Shown here piece by piece: positions 7,096-15,436 of a DNA stretch of 22,207 nt. The DNA is from a virus, in the IMG/VR virus record IMGVR_UViG_3300009488_000084, positions 1 through 22,207 of that record; one strand, written 5' to 3'. Every line of letters begins with the position of its first letter. Within the stretch, counting starts at the first letter, position 1. Below the pieces are notes generated by a model that was given only the letters and a program-made list of their open reading frames with translations, was not told the origin of the DNA and ran no database searches. Both the position numbers and the translations under genes were made by a program.

Positions 7096-8009
7096 GGCTG
7101 GACCCCTGCAAATTGCGACGTCGAGGTGCGCGTGCCTGGCGGCAGTTCCGTGTTCGCCGGGTCAATCTCCGGGATGTACGGGTAGCCTTGAAAATTTATA
7201 GCGTTGTTGAATTTTTTGTGGCAGGTGGCGATTGACAAGTCGCAGCCAGCGAACACGTTCGCGCCCTCGCCGACAATGAAATCCCGAAACGGCAGGATGA
7301 TTCGCACCGTGTCCGGGTCGCCGCTGATGTTGCCCTCGACAATGTCGCGCACCTCACCGGCGCCGGTCTGGATATATCCGCCGCTCCAATAGATGTCGAG
7401 CTCCGCCGACGATAACGGCCCGGTCGGTCCGCCCTGCACGCCGTCGATTGTTTCGGCTTCCAGTCGCAGGCCGTTGAAAGTTAGCTCGAGTCCCGAGGCG
7501 TCCACGGCGTTGAGCGTGGCAATAAATCGGAAGTCGGTGCGCGTGAGCAGGCAGCCAGGCGACTGGAAAAGGAACGCGTTGCACAGCCCCGAGAACGTAT
7601 CCGGCGGCGTGATTTCCTGCCCGCTGGTGAGCGGTTGTAGGAGCAGCTGCGCCTCGTCCTCCTGGTGATTGATCGAGGCCAGCGTGCCTTTCCAAATCAC
7701 CACGATTTCGTTGCCGGGGTCGTCGAGGTGGAACCGCTCGATTGTCACCGTTGTCGTGAACGACGTGAACACGCCCGAGTAAAGCGCGACCAGCTCGAAC
7801 ACGTTCGGCACCTGCATGGTGATGTTGTTGTCGTCGCTGTCCTTTGACTGCGAAAACTGGCTGCGGCTGTACGCCAACGGGATGAAATCGTTCGCGCCCA
7901 CGGTGACGGTTTTCACCGAGTTCGTGCGCCGGAAAACGTCGTTGCCGTTGGCGAAAGTCAGGAGCTCGACCGGCGAGCCGTCGGTGGTTTCAAACGCGTC
8001 GAATGTCAT
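7092..8009 (-). CDS. tail hub protein, DUF2163/BR0599 (gpL-like) family
   Basis: 305 residues, usual for the family. The C-terminal signature (GCDLSIATCHKKFNNAINFQ, then YPYIPEIDP) is typical of Phage_BR0599, found next to DUF2163 in tail hubs related to lambda gpL and the gene-transfer-agent hub. There are exactly four cysteines, at 143, 153, 256 and 263. Lambda gpL and the GTA hub carry an iron-sulfur cluster, so these four are the probable ligands. The N-terminal half (residues ~10-130) is beta-rich and should form the ring joining tail tube and tip. ATGA overlaps on both sides couple it to its neighbours. No NlpC/P60 peptidase gene follows it, unlike many relatives. Confidence 0.85.
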   Translation of the reverse strand: MTFDAFETTDGSPVELLTFANGNDVFRRTNSVKTVTVGANDFIPLAYSRSQFSQSKDSDDNNITMQVPNVFELVALYSGVFTSFTTTVTIERFHLDDPGNEIVVIWKGTLASINHQEDEAQLLLQPLTSGQEITPPDTFSGLCNAFLFQSPGCLLTRTDFRFIATLNAVDASGLELTFNGLRLEAETIDGVQGGPTGPLSSAELDIYWSGGYIQTGAGEVRDIVEGNISGDPDTVRIILPFRDFIVGEGANVFAGCDLSIATCHKKFNNAINFQGYPYIPEIDPANTELPPGTRTSTSQFAGVQP

Positions 8010-9697
8010 ATTTCAATCACTCCGCGAACGCTGAAACGCAGGTCCGCCGTGCCGAGGTAGAGGTGCTGGAACGTCGCGCTGTCGCCGACCATGCGGACCA
8101 GGGACAGCCACTCCACTTTGACCTCGTCCACCGGGACGGTGCCGCCGCCTGGTATCACTGAGTCGAGCGTGAGCGTTTCAAACGTGACGTTATCGGCCGC
8201 GAGTGTAACCCGCCGGTCGTAGGAAACGCCCGCCACGGTGACGCGAACGTCGCGCCGTGGTGCCACGTTGCCGAGCAGGACGGTCACGCCCATTGGCTGT
8301 ATGTCGATTGTGTTTCCGCCGAGCGACAAATCGTTGAACAGCGGCAGGTCGTTGGTGCCGGTCGGCACGTAGAACCGGCCAAAGGATCCGCGCTGCGCGT
8401 GCAGGAACTCACGCCACGCGTGTGTCTCCGCAAAGTCGTTCAGGTGGACGAGCATTTCCTGTGTCGGCCGACCGATCACTTCGGACCGGGCGTTGAAAAT
8501 GGTGCCCGTGCGACCGTCGAGGCGGCTCGCCTGGCTGACAATCGCGGCGCTGCGAGCCTGGCCCGCGAAAAACAGCGGCTGCTTCGGTATCGGCAGGCCG
8601 TCCACTGGATGCGCGTCGAAATAGGTCGGGTCCACCGTGGCGGCGAGGTTGTCGTACTCGATCAGGTCGAACGTGACGCGGAAATCCTCGGCCTCCGTGG
8701 CGAACGTGGCAAGCTGTTGATTATTCTGCATATATCCGAAGCGAATCGGCATGACGAACGTGTCGGCGGTGAGGTTCACGCCCACGGCTGCGGTGAGCGT
8801 AATGTCGGAGGCCGTAAACGACAGCACCTCGACGGTGAACGCGGTCCGATCAGGCAGGACAATCGACAGCGTGTCGGCGGCTGCGATTTCCATTCCGGTA
8901 GTGTCGATCTGCAGCACGGTGTCCACCGACGCGGCGGCGCTGGTGAGCTGGCGAGCCTGGAACCATAGCTGGACGCCTTGCAGGAGGAAACCGGCGCCGA
9001 GGATTTGGTTGTACAGGATCGTGCGTTCCTTGTTGTCGGTGAATCTCACGTGGTATTGCACGCGGCTGCGCGGCGTCGTGCGCCAGCTCATCACCTGCTC
9101 GCTGCCGTCGTGCGATTGCATCACGTCGCTGCCGAACGTGACCTGCTCGCGTATCGGTCGTTGCGGGATGATCTCGAACAGGATCACGCGGCGGCCGATC
9201 ATCCGTATTGTGAACTCGCCCTCGTCGTGCGTGAACGTGACCAGGGCGTCGAAACTCGGGTCGCCGAATATGTCGGCCTCGAACGTGAACACGATGCTGC
9301 CAAAGGACGGCACGGCAATCGGCAGGCCGGGCGTTATCAGCGTGACGCCGGACACCTGCGACACGTCCACGGCCGTGATGTTGACCGGGAACCGGAACGT
9401 GTTGTGCGCGGTGACGATGGCCTGCTTGGTCGCCGTGATGTTGCCGAAATCTACCGGGTTCGGTGTGCCGCCGAGGCCGTCGAGATAAAACTGCGCGAAC
9501 CCGTTGGCGACGCCGGGCGCGGCTGCGTTGATGTCGAGTACGACCTGCGGGAACTGTTGCTGAACGATTGCCGCGCCGGTCGTCCACAAATCCTCCAGCC
9601 CATCCTTGTCGGCGTTCGGGTCCGGCAGCGTCGGCAATTCGGGATTGCCAGGCGCGTGGAAAATCCGCTGAAAAACACCTGCAGCGCCTTGTGCCAT
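8006..9697 (-). CDS. distal tail-like protein with an Ig/ASH-like domain
   Basis: 563 residues. The segment AWREFLHAQRGSFGRFYVPT at 427-446, followed by NDLPL, matches the pattern in distal tail proteins and DUF2460-type proteins, where an aromatic helix precedes a beta sheet. Position right before the hub gene agrees. Residues ~80-172 (VDFGNITATKQA, then SFGSIVFTFEADIFGD and FTIRMIGRRV) resemble the ASH/HYDIN-like Ig fold, an extra domain that may decorate the tail tip. The rest is beta-rich with no clear motif. ATG 9697 lies three bases past the upstream stop; its ribosome site is poor, so coupling is likely. Distal tail role: probable, not certain. Confidence 0.72.
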   Translation of the reverse strand: MAQGAAGVFQRIFHAPGNPELPTLPDPNADKDGLEDLWTTGAAIVQQQFPQVVLDINAAAPGVANGFAQFYLDGLGGTPNPVDFGNITATKQAIVTAHNTFRFPVNITAVDVSQVSGVTLITPGLPIAVPSFGSIVFTFEADIFGDPSFDALVTFTHDEGEFTIRMIGRRVILFEIIPQRPIREQVTFGSDVMQSHDGSEQVMSWRTTPRSRVQYHVRFTDNKERTILYNQILGAGFLLQGVQLWFQARQLTSAAASVDTVLQIDTTGMEIAAADTLSIVLPDRTAFTVEVLSFTASDITLTAAVGVNLTADTFVMPIRFGYMQNNQQLATFATEAEDFRVTFDLIEYDNLAATVDPTYFDAHPVDGLPIPKQPLFFAGQARSAAIVSQASRLDGRTGTIFNARSEVIGRPTQEMLVHLNDFAETHAWREFLHAQRGSFGRFYVPTGTNDLPLFNDLSLGGNTIDIQPMGVTVLLGNVAPRRDVRVTVAGVSYDRRVTLAADNVTFETLTLDSVIPGGGTVPVDEVKVEWLSLVRMVGDSATFQHLYLGTADLRFSVRGVIEI

Positions 9698-9700
9698 TGC

Positions 9701-11182
9701 CTACACCACCGGACCTGTTTCGACGCGGTACGCCAGCCCCTCGTATCCGCTGTACGGTTCGCCGTCCACGGTGTTGACCGCGTCGTCGTTGCACATCGGG
9801 AATACTTTGTAGTCCACGCCCTGCACGGTGATTGTCTCCTCGGGCGCGTAGTCGCGCATATTGATGCGGAAAATGTCCGGGACCTGGGCGACGATTCCGA
9901 GCCGAATGTCGGACTGGAAATCGAACATCGCGCCGACGTAAATCGGGACGAGTACGTTCGCGTTGGCCGTGAAGTTTCGGTCGCACGCCCAAAGCAACGA
10001 GCCGAGGCCGGCGTCGTAAAAATTGGTCTGCGCGGTGCCGATTCGGCTGCGCAACATCACGCCTCCGGTGCTCGTCGTGACACCGCCGTCGCCTGATTTT
10101 TGCGCCGGGCTGCCGAGGCATTGCAGGCCGTCGTGCGGCTGCGCCTGGAAAAAGTGGTAACCCTCGAACGTCAGGTCGAACGTGGCGTCGATGCCTGCGC
10201 CTGTCGTGCTCGCTTGCGGGACCGCCAGCACCGGGTTCGTGTCACCGTCGCCGGTGGCCTCGTCGTACGGCCCGGCGGTCAGTATCGACACGGCCGTAAT
10301 GACGCCCGCCGATTCGGCGTCCACGTTCAGCACCGCCGCGGTGCCGACGCCTGCGCGTACACCGTCGGACAGGTCCACCGTGATTTGGTCGTTTACCGCG
10401 TGACCCGTGCCGCCAGCGTTCACGGCCGCAGCCGACACCTGAATCGGGAACAGGCCCGGCATATAGAACAGGACGCCCGGTGCCGTGTTCAGCATGGCGA
10501 TACCGAACGCGCCGTTAAAGCTGGTGCCGGTCCGGTTGCGGAACGGCGGGTTGTGATTCGCGTACGGGTGGTGCTCCTCGTCCGCGACAGGTGCGGTCGG
10601 CCAGGCGGAGCCGTCCTCGACCGACGACCAGAAATGCGCGGTCTGATAAAACGACGTCGGGTCCAAGTCCACGCCGCCGTCGATTTGCCGCAGCCGTCCA
10701 ATGTGAAAATGCCGATAGTGGCGGGCGCTGATTTTGAGCACGCAATGGATATATTCGCCGGTCGTGTCGGAGAACAGCCAGTACCCCTCGTAAGGCCCGG
10801 TCATGTTGTTCGTGAGCATCATTCTGGTGCCCGCGCCGATCGAGGCGGCGCCGCTACCGTACGCCGGGAACGTGTCGTTAATCGGAGCGTTGGCCGGGTT
10901 GTTCGGCTGGTCGAAAATTTCCTCGGTCAGGTCGATGTCGCTTCCGTTGAATCCGTACAGGTGGTTCGCTTCGGTTTTGAAAAACGCGAACGGACTCACG
11001 GGCGACGGCACGGTGCCCCGGTGTGTCCACAGTTCGATGTCCGGCCGGATGCCGGGTGCCGGTGCCTGGTTATCGACCCACAGGCAATCGTCACGGGCAA
11101 ACGGCAGCCAAATATCGAGCATGAAGTCGCCCATGTCGTCATCGCCGGGTTCAAAGGCCCCGACTACAAATTCGTGCGGCAT
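9701..11182 (-). CDS. virion structural protein with GGTG beta module
   Basis: 493 residues from ATG 11182, which overlaps the upstream stop as TAATG and has GGAG at 11191-11194, eight bases away. An in-frame start eight codons earlier is less good. Residues ~250-340 hold a module beginning GGTGHAVNDQITVDLSDG (257-274) and continuing with GVITAVSILTAG. This repeat is common in phage fibres and tail-tip proteins. Around it are a His/Tyr-rich strip (ARHYRHFHIGRLRQ) and a C-terminal part ending in DYKVFP and GYEGLAYRVE. The next protein upstream has a similar module and a similar ending, so the pair may be paralogues. Probable tail-tip or tail-surface protein. Confidence 0.75.
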   Translation of the reverse strand: MPHEFVVGAFEPGDDDMGDFMLDIWLPFARDDCLWVDNQAPAPGIRPDIELWTHRGTVPSPVSPFAFFKTEANHLYGFNGSDIDLTEEIFDQPNNPANAPINDTFPAYGSGAASIGAGTRMMLTNNMTGPYEGYWLFSDTTGEYIHCVLKISARHYRHFHIGRLRQIDGGVDLDPTSFYQTAHFWSSVEDGSAWPTAPVADEEHHPYANHNPPFRNRTGTSFNGAFGIAMLNTAPGVLFYMPGLFPIQVSAAAVNAGGTGHAVNDQITVDLSDGVRAGVGTAAVLNVDAESAGVITAVSILTAGPYDEATGDGDTNPVLAVPQASTTGAGIDATFDLTFEGYHFFQAQPHDGLQCLGSPAQKSGDGGVTTSTGGVMLRSRIGTAQTNFYDAGLGSLLWACDRNFTANANVLVPIYVGAMFDFQSDIRLGIVAQVPDIFRINMRDYAPEETITVQGVDYKVFPMCNDDAVNTVDGEPYSGYEGLAYRVETGPVV

Positions 11183-12516
11183 TATAAAATCTCCATTGCG
11201 ACCCACTGGCCCGTGTCGGCGCCGTTGGTATCAGGGAAAACGATGTAGCGCGACGCGCTCAAGAAACTTTCGATCTCCTCGAACGCGGTCAGGCCGATGC
11301 CGTGCACGTTCTCAAAGCCGTCGATATATCCGATAACCTGCGTGTCGCCTGGCTGGCTGCTGACAATGTGCGACGTGACAACGAGCGACATTTGCGCGCC
11401 GGTGCCGAACGGACTAACGCCCGGCACGCCGTCGGCGGAGCCTAACGGATTCTCGAACCAGCCACCGGACGAACCGTTGCCGCTCGCGTCACCGAGCACG
11501 ACGTCCTGAAAGCCGGAATACTGCGTGGACTGGCCGGACACCTGCGGCGCCAGCGTGATGTTGTAATCGCCACGGAACGTGCGGTGCGGCCACATTTTCG
11601 AGCGGGCCAGGCCGACGCCCGCCTGCTGCGCAATCGTGAGCCATTGCGCTGACAGGTTGTCGCGGTAGCGCACGGCCGGGAACACCGTCGTGAACGTGCC
11701 CGGATTGCACACGCCGCAGTTATTCCCGCCGTTGCCGTCGTTGTTGTACGCCTGCGCCATTGGCTGAATGACCGTGCTTTGCGCGTGGACGATACCAGGG
11801 AACGGATAATTCGCGTCGATGCTGGTAAGCGGAATGAACAGGCCGAGGCCGCCGTACTGCACGTTGTTGCCGTCGCGGGCGACCACGTTGGCGCGGCGCT
11901 CGGTCGTCGATAGGAATATCTCCGGGTTCTGCGCCGGGATATTCAGGATCATGCCAGCCACCGGGCTGGTGTCCGGTTGCGTCGTGAACGTCTGCCCGTT
12001 GTCGAAACCGCTGGCCACCATGAGCCTGTTCGAGTCGTTGCCGCTGCCGGTCACGGTGTCCATGCCGATTGTGGCCGGGTTCAGCGTTTTCGTGCTGGTC
12101 GCTATCCACTCAAAGTCGGTCTGGTCGTCCACGTACGTGCTGCGGTCCTGCGTCCAAGTTGACAGTTCGGTCGTCAGATCGACGGTGAGGTCGTCGTTGC
12201 CTGCGGCGCTGGCGTTCGTTGTGGCTGCGCCAGTGACGCCAGGCAGCGTGCTGTAGGCTCCGGCGCTGAGATACTTCACGCCCGTTACAACGCCGCCCGA
12301 TTCAGCTGTCACGACGCCGGTGGCTACGAACGCGCCAATTGGAGTGCCGCCGACAATGTCGAATGTTTCGCCGACCACGTACCCGGTGCCGCCTACATTC
12401 ACGGCCAGGTCGATAACGTGATCGTTCAGAATCATATCGAGCACGGCTTTGGCGAACACAATCCGGCCGAGGCTGGTCGTTCCGTTCGCTACGAGTGTTT
12501 CGTGTAAAAATGGCAC
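11182..12516 (-). CDS. virion structural protein with GGTG beta module
   Basis: 444 residues from GTG 12516, with AGGAG in the end of the tape measure gene eight bases away. The N-terminus is a helix (GRIVFAKAVLDMILNDHVID), followed by a module at ~40-95 starting GGTGYVVGETFDIVGG (42-57) and running to GGVVTGVKYLSAGAY. The remainder is beta-rich with Gly/Asn-rich loops, a CGVC pair, and an ending ASRYIVFPDTNGADTGQWVA. It lies directly after the tape measure and is probably a tail-tip or tail-surface component. It shares its module and C-terminal pattern with the next gene, which suggests an old duplication. Exact role unknown. Confidence 0.75.
   Translation of the reverse strand: MPFLHETLVANGTTSLGRIVFAKAVLDMILNDHVIDLAVNVGGTGYVVGETFDIVGGTPIGAFVATGVVTAESGGVVTGVKYLSAGAYSTLPGVTGAATTNASAAGNDDLTVDLTTELSTWTQDRSTYVDDQTDFEWIATSTKTLNPATIGMDTVTGSGNDSNRLMVASGFDNGQTFTTQPDTSPVAGMILNIPAQNPEIFLSTTERRANVVARDGNNVQYGGLGLFIPLTSIDANYPFPGIVHAQSTVIQPMAQAYNNDGNGGNNCGVCNPGTFTTVFPAVRYRDNLSAQWLTIAQQAGVGLARSKMWPHRTFRGDYNITLAPQVSGQSTQYSGFQDVVLGDASGNGSSGGWFENPLGSADGVPGVSPFGTGAQMSLVVTSHIVSSQPGDTQVIGYIDGFENVHGIGLTAFEEIESFLSASRYIVFPDTNGADTGQWVAMEIL
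11191..11194 (-). promoter_or_regulatory. ribosome binding site deciding the 11182 start
   Basis: GGAG in mRNA sense, eight bases before ATG 11182. It lies inside the last codons of the upstream gene and favours this start over the longer reading from 11206. Confidence 0.8.
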
Positions 12517-12519
12517 GGT

Positions 12520-14622
12520 TCAGACTCCTAATGCTCGGCGAAACGCGACGCGCTTCACGGAAATTCGATTGAGCAACACCGAGTCGCCAGCCCCGCCCTG
12601 AAATGCTCCGGTGATGTCGGACTCGTCAATGGTGTTGACGATTGTGTTGTTGACGACCGGCGCGGCCATAGCCGCTGCGCCTCGGTCGCCGTTTATCGGG
12701 ACGACGTTGCCGCCCTGGTTCGGCACGAAAACCTCCGCACCGAAGCGACCGCCCTCGCCAGTTCGGACCGCCTGGCCCGCCTGTACGCCGCCGCCGAACT
12801 GTCGGCCGCCTGCAATCGCGCCGACAATTCCCGAAATGATACCGCCCGTGCTGGTGCCGCCGCCGCCGCTGGCCGAGCCGAGCAGGCTGTTGAAAATCTC
12901 GGCAGCGAGCGCCTGGCTGGCGAGTGCCAGTATCATTTCCGAGAACGCGCGGCCGAAGTCGTCGAGGTCCTGCAGGCCGGACTCCAAAAAACCGGCCAGT
13001 ATGTCCTGCGAGTTTTCGCGGGCACGTCGGAAAAAATCCTCGAGCGAATCGTCGAGGTTGTCGAGATTTTCCACCGAACGCTCGAATGTCTCCTCGGTGA
13101 TCAGGCCCTTATCGAGCAGCCCCTGCAGGCGTTCGACCTCGTCCGCGTACACCTCGGTCGCGGTGCGAGCTGCCAGCGTCACCTCCTCGGCCGATTTCAG
13201 GTCGTCCTCCAATTCCTTTTGCGCGTCGGCCAGCTCCTCGGCGCGCGTTTTCTGTTCCTGCAACGCGTCGCGGGCGGCCAGGGCCTCGGCTGTGAACTCG
13301 TCGTTCGCACCGGCAGCGCCTAGCGCCTCGATTTTCAGTTCGGCGAGCACGTCCTTGTATTCGCGGCCGGTGTCGTTCGCAATGCGCATGGCTTCGGTTT
13401 GCTGGCGCAGCGATAGAATCAACGCCTCCTGCTGTTTGCGGATCCGCTCTAATTCCTTTGCGGTCTCCGGGTCGATTGCGTCGCCGCCGGTTCCCGGTGT
13501 GCCCGGTGCGTCGAGGTCCACCTCGCGGTCCTCGGCTTCGCGGCGTCGCTCCTCGTTGTTCCGGCGTATCGCCTCGAACTCCGCGTCCAGCTTCGAGCGT
13601 ATCGCGTCGAGTTCGGCCTCGAACTCGTTCTGGCCCTCCAACGCTGCCCGGAACAAATCCTCGTCCCTGGTCAGCGCCGCAATGATTTTGATTATCTCGG
13701 CTTGTATCGCGCCGAACTTCGGGCCGACGGTCTCGACGAAATTGACCACGGCAACCGTGGCCACCTCGACAAACTCGCGGAAGTCGAGCGCCAGGCTGCG
13801 AACGCTGGCCCCGAGCTCCAGCGTTTCCTCGTCGGTGAGCTGGAATATATCGACGAGGCCCTGCGATACGCCCGCCGCCCGGTCGAACTCACCGATGACG
13901 ACAAGCGCGAAATTCTGTGCGGTCGTGAGCGCCTGGCCGAGCGTAGCGTCGATCTGGCCGAACTCGGCCTGCAGGGCCGGGCCAGCTTCCAGCACGATGT
14001 CGAATATGCGGTCGCCGGTCAGCTTGCCCTGCTCGGCAAGGTCGCGCAGCTGTCCGACGTTTACGCCGAAGCCGTCCGCGAGCACGCGGGCCAGTCGCGT
14101 GTTCTGTTCGAGGACCGACCGGAGCTCGTCACCACGGAGCGCGCCGGACGCGAGGCCCTGCGCAAACTGAATCGTGGACGCCGCCGCCTCCTGCGTCGTC
14201 GCACCGGAAATCTGAATGGCCTGGTTGATACTTTCCGTGAATTGCAGCGTTTCCTGCTGGCTGCGTCCTAACTGCTCGGTCGATCGAGCAACACGGGCGT
14301 ACAAGTCGGCGGTCTCGGTGAGGCCCGAGCGCGTGCGCTGCGCGATGCCGATTAGTTCGTCCTGTACGGCGTTGAACTCGGCCGTCGAGTCCGTGACCAG
14401 GCGAATGCGGTTGCCGATCAGCGTGTACGTGTCGGCGTATTGGACTAGCTCGCGGACACCGAGAAACGCGACGAGGTTGCGAAACGCACCGGCCAACGCG
14501 TCGGACGATTGCTTGGTTTCCTTTTGCTCCTCGTCAACGCCCTCCAGCGCACCCTCGACCTGGTTGAGCGATTTCACCGCCCCGCTGGAATCAATGACAA
14601 TCCGTATGACGCGGTCAACCAT
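12520..14622 (-). CDS. tail tape measure protein
   Basis: 700 residues. It runs through the tail lumen and sets tail length during assembly. The N-terminal tape-measure domain (~40-240) has the signature GALRGDELRSVLEQNTRLAR at 160-179 and LAEQGKLTGDRIF. Residues ~320-515 are charged, heptad-like coiled coil (FEAELDAIRSKLDAEFEAIR; AEELADAQKELEDDLKSAEE), broken by a Gly/Pro linker near 370. A hydrophobic Gly-rich segment (~575-615) could insert in the host membrane. The C-terminus has RTGEGGRFGAEVFVPNQGG, common in this family. At about 1.5 angstrom per residue, a tail near 105 nm would be expected. AGGAGGA at 14631-14637 and an eight-base overlap with the chaperone gene fix the start. Confidence 0.95.
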   Translation of the reverse strand: MVDRVIRIVIDSSGAVKSLNQVEGALEGVDEEQKETKQSSDALAGAFRNLVAFLGVRELVQYADTYTLIGNRIRLVTDSTAEFNAVQDELIGIAQRTRSGLTETADLYARVARSTEQLGRSQQETLQFTESINQAIQISGATTQEAAASTIQFAQGLASGALRGDELRSVLEQNTRLARVLADGFGVNVGQLRDLAEQGKLTGDRIFDIVLEAGPALQAEFGQIDATLGQALTTAQNFALVVIGEFDRAAGVSQGLVDIFQLTDEETLELGASVRSLALDFREFVEVATVAVVNFVETVGPKFGAIQAEIIKIIAALTRDEDLFRAALEGQNEFEAELDAIRSKLDAEFEAIRRNNEERRREAEDREVDLDAPGTPGTGGDAIDPETAKELERIRKQQEALILSLRQQTEAMRIANDTGREYKDVLAELKIEALGAAGANDEFTAEALAARDALQEQKTRAEELADAQKELEDDLKSAEEVTLAARTATEVYADEVERLQGLLDKGLITEETFERSVENLDNLDDSLEDFFRRARENSQDILAGFLESGLQDLDDFGRAFSEMILALASQALAAEIFNSLLGSASGGGGTSTGGIISGIVGAIAGGRQFGGGVQAGQAVRTGEGGRFGAEVFVPNQGGNVVPINGDRGAAAMAAPVVNNTIVNTIDESDITGAFQGGAGDSVLLNRISVKRVAFRRALGV

Positions 14623-15402
14623 CGCCGGTCTCCTCCTGCTCGATCGCTTCGGGTTCGGCCTGCAGGTCCGCGTTCAGGAACTCGGAATCACACGCCCAAA
14701 TAATGCGCTTCAACTCGTCCACGTCGAGACCGTGGTGCCTGGCATACGCCGCGATGGCGGACCAGGGAATGCGCTGGTGGATTGCTTTGCCCGCCTTGTT
14801 GAATAACGGCGGCGCACGTTCGTGTTGCAGGTCGGCGTAGGCGTACCAGTACGGCAGCGCGAACCATTCAGGCGTTGGCGGCTTTTCTATGTGCTCGGGT
14901 GGCTCAAGGCCCCGCTCCCGATAGCTGGCGGCGATGTTGTCCTCGTCGCCCGCAATGCCTCTTATCCGGTGGCGGAGGACCGTGGCGAGTTTCCCACCAC
15001 CTCCTCCTCCAAAGCCGCGCGGAAATTCGTCCAGCGGTACGCCTCGCGCTTGACGCGGTTGGCGAGTAACGGCAATTCTCGGAAGATTTTCTCGACGTTC
15101 GCCGGTGTGCATTTAAGTTTCTTTCCGTCCCTGTCGGTGATGCCGTCCCAATCCGTGACTACCGCCTTTGCGAACAGCCGAACCTCGCGGTCCGGGTCGT
15201 TGGCGTTGTCTCGCAGGTCCTCGTTTTTTCCGACAAGTTCGACGGCCTCCTCGGTCATCGCTTTGCGCAAGTCGCTGTTCAGCTCGGGGCTGGCGCTGCG
15301 AATTTGAATCCGGCACAGCTCGGCGCCGTTGAACTCAATCGCTACCCACTTTCCGTTGTTGATCAGATTCTCGCTGGTTTCAAAAGCCTCGTATATGTTC
15401 AT
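14615..15402 (-). CDS. tail assembly chaperone G-T fusion (-1 frameshift product)
   Basis: The fusion product joins 138 residues of G to 124 residues read in the -1 frame, 262 in all. The shift is at GGGAAAC (14995-14989), after which reading continues as LATVLRHRIRG and ends EEQEETGDG-like at TGA 14617-14615. The T part carries WFALPYWYAYADLQHERAPP and a C-terminal helix (SAIAAYARHHGLDVDELKRI). In lambda, gpG and gpGT bind the tape measure and recruit tail tube subunits, and are not in the virion. Position right before the tape measure agrees. The T frame also has an ATG at 15112, but its first 41 residues overlap G and look like shadow sequence. Confidence 0.87.
14962..15402 (-). CDS. tail assembly chaperone G
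   Basis: 146 residues from ATG 15402, the unshifted product. It begins with an Ile/Phe-rich beta region (GKWVAIEFNGAELCRIQIRS) and continues as acidic helices (DLRKAMTEEAVELVGKNEDL), similar in size and type to lambda gpG. It ends NSPRSSATG soon after the slippery site. Together with the T extension it forms the usual chaperone pair between the major tail protein and the tape measure. Its ribosome site GAGG (15411-15408) lies in the loop side of a small hairpin, which could limit its translation. Confidence 0.88.
   Translation of the reverse strand: MNIYEAFETSENLINNGKWVAIEFNGAELCRIQIRSASPELNSDLRKAMTEEAVELVGKNEDLRDNANDPDREVRLFAKAVVTDWDGITDRDGKKLKCTPANVEKIFRELPLLANRVKREAYRWTNFRAALEEEVVGNSPRSSATG
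14989..14995 (-). promoter_or_regulatory. programmed -1 ribosomal frameshift site GGGAAAC
   Basis: In mRNA sense the heptamer is G GGA AAC in the frame of G, fitting the X XXY YYZ rule and differing from lambda's GGGAAAG by one base. A Shine-Dalgarno-like run, GGAGGAGGAGG (15010-15000), sits four bases upstream, as known to stimulate the dnaX shift. A weak four-pair hairpin (14967-14970 with 14979-14982) starts six bases downstream. Confidence 0.88.
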
Positions 15403-15405
15403 GCT

Positions 15406-15432
15406 GCCCTCACGGCTGCCGCCTCACGCGGC
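15406..15432 (-). other. two tandem GTGAG-loop hairpins before the chaperone gene
   Basis: In mRNA sense, GCCGC-GTGAG-GCGGC (15432-15418) is followed one base later by GCC-GTGAG-GGC (15416-15406), and then by AGC and the ATG of G. The second loop and stem contain the GAGG ribosome site. The loop is the same as in the pair at 17030-17065. Confidence 0.6.
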
Positions 15433-15436
15433 GTAA

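Noticed and set aside
3910-7185. A 1091-codon open frame on the plus strand opposite the tail hub gene
   Set aside because: Its Arg/Val/Ala/His-rich, low-complexity product and lack of any motif are typical of the antisense frame of a GC-biased gene. The minus strand there is clearly a tail hub with recognisable domains.
8978-10096. A 372-codon plus-strand open frame across two structural genes
   Set aside because: It spans the junction of two convincing minus-strand genes and has an Arg/Val-rich shadow composition.
9701-11206. A longer start at 11206 for the 493-residue structural protein
   Set aside because: ATG 11182 has a well-spaced GGAG and a TAATG overlap; the longer form adds eight residues inside the upstream gene.
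12611-14170. A 519-codon Ser/Arg-rich open frame opposite the tape measure gene
   Set aside because: Composition mirrors the Glu/Ala/Leu-rich coiled coil of the tape measure on the other strand. No ribosome site or domain is seen.
14615-15112. The T frame as an independent gene from ATG 15112
   Set aside because: The first 41 residues overlap G and are low-complexity (a run of six Gly). The in-frame slippery heptamer explains how the frame is reached.
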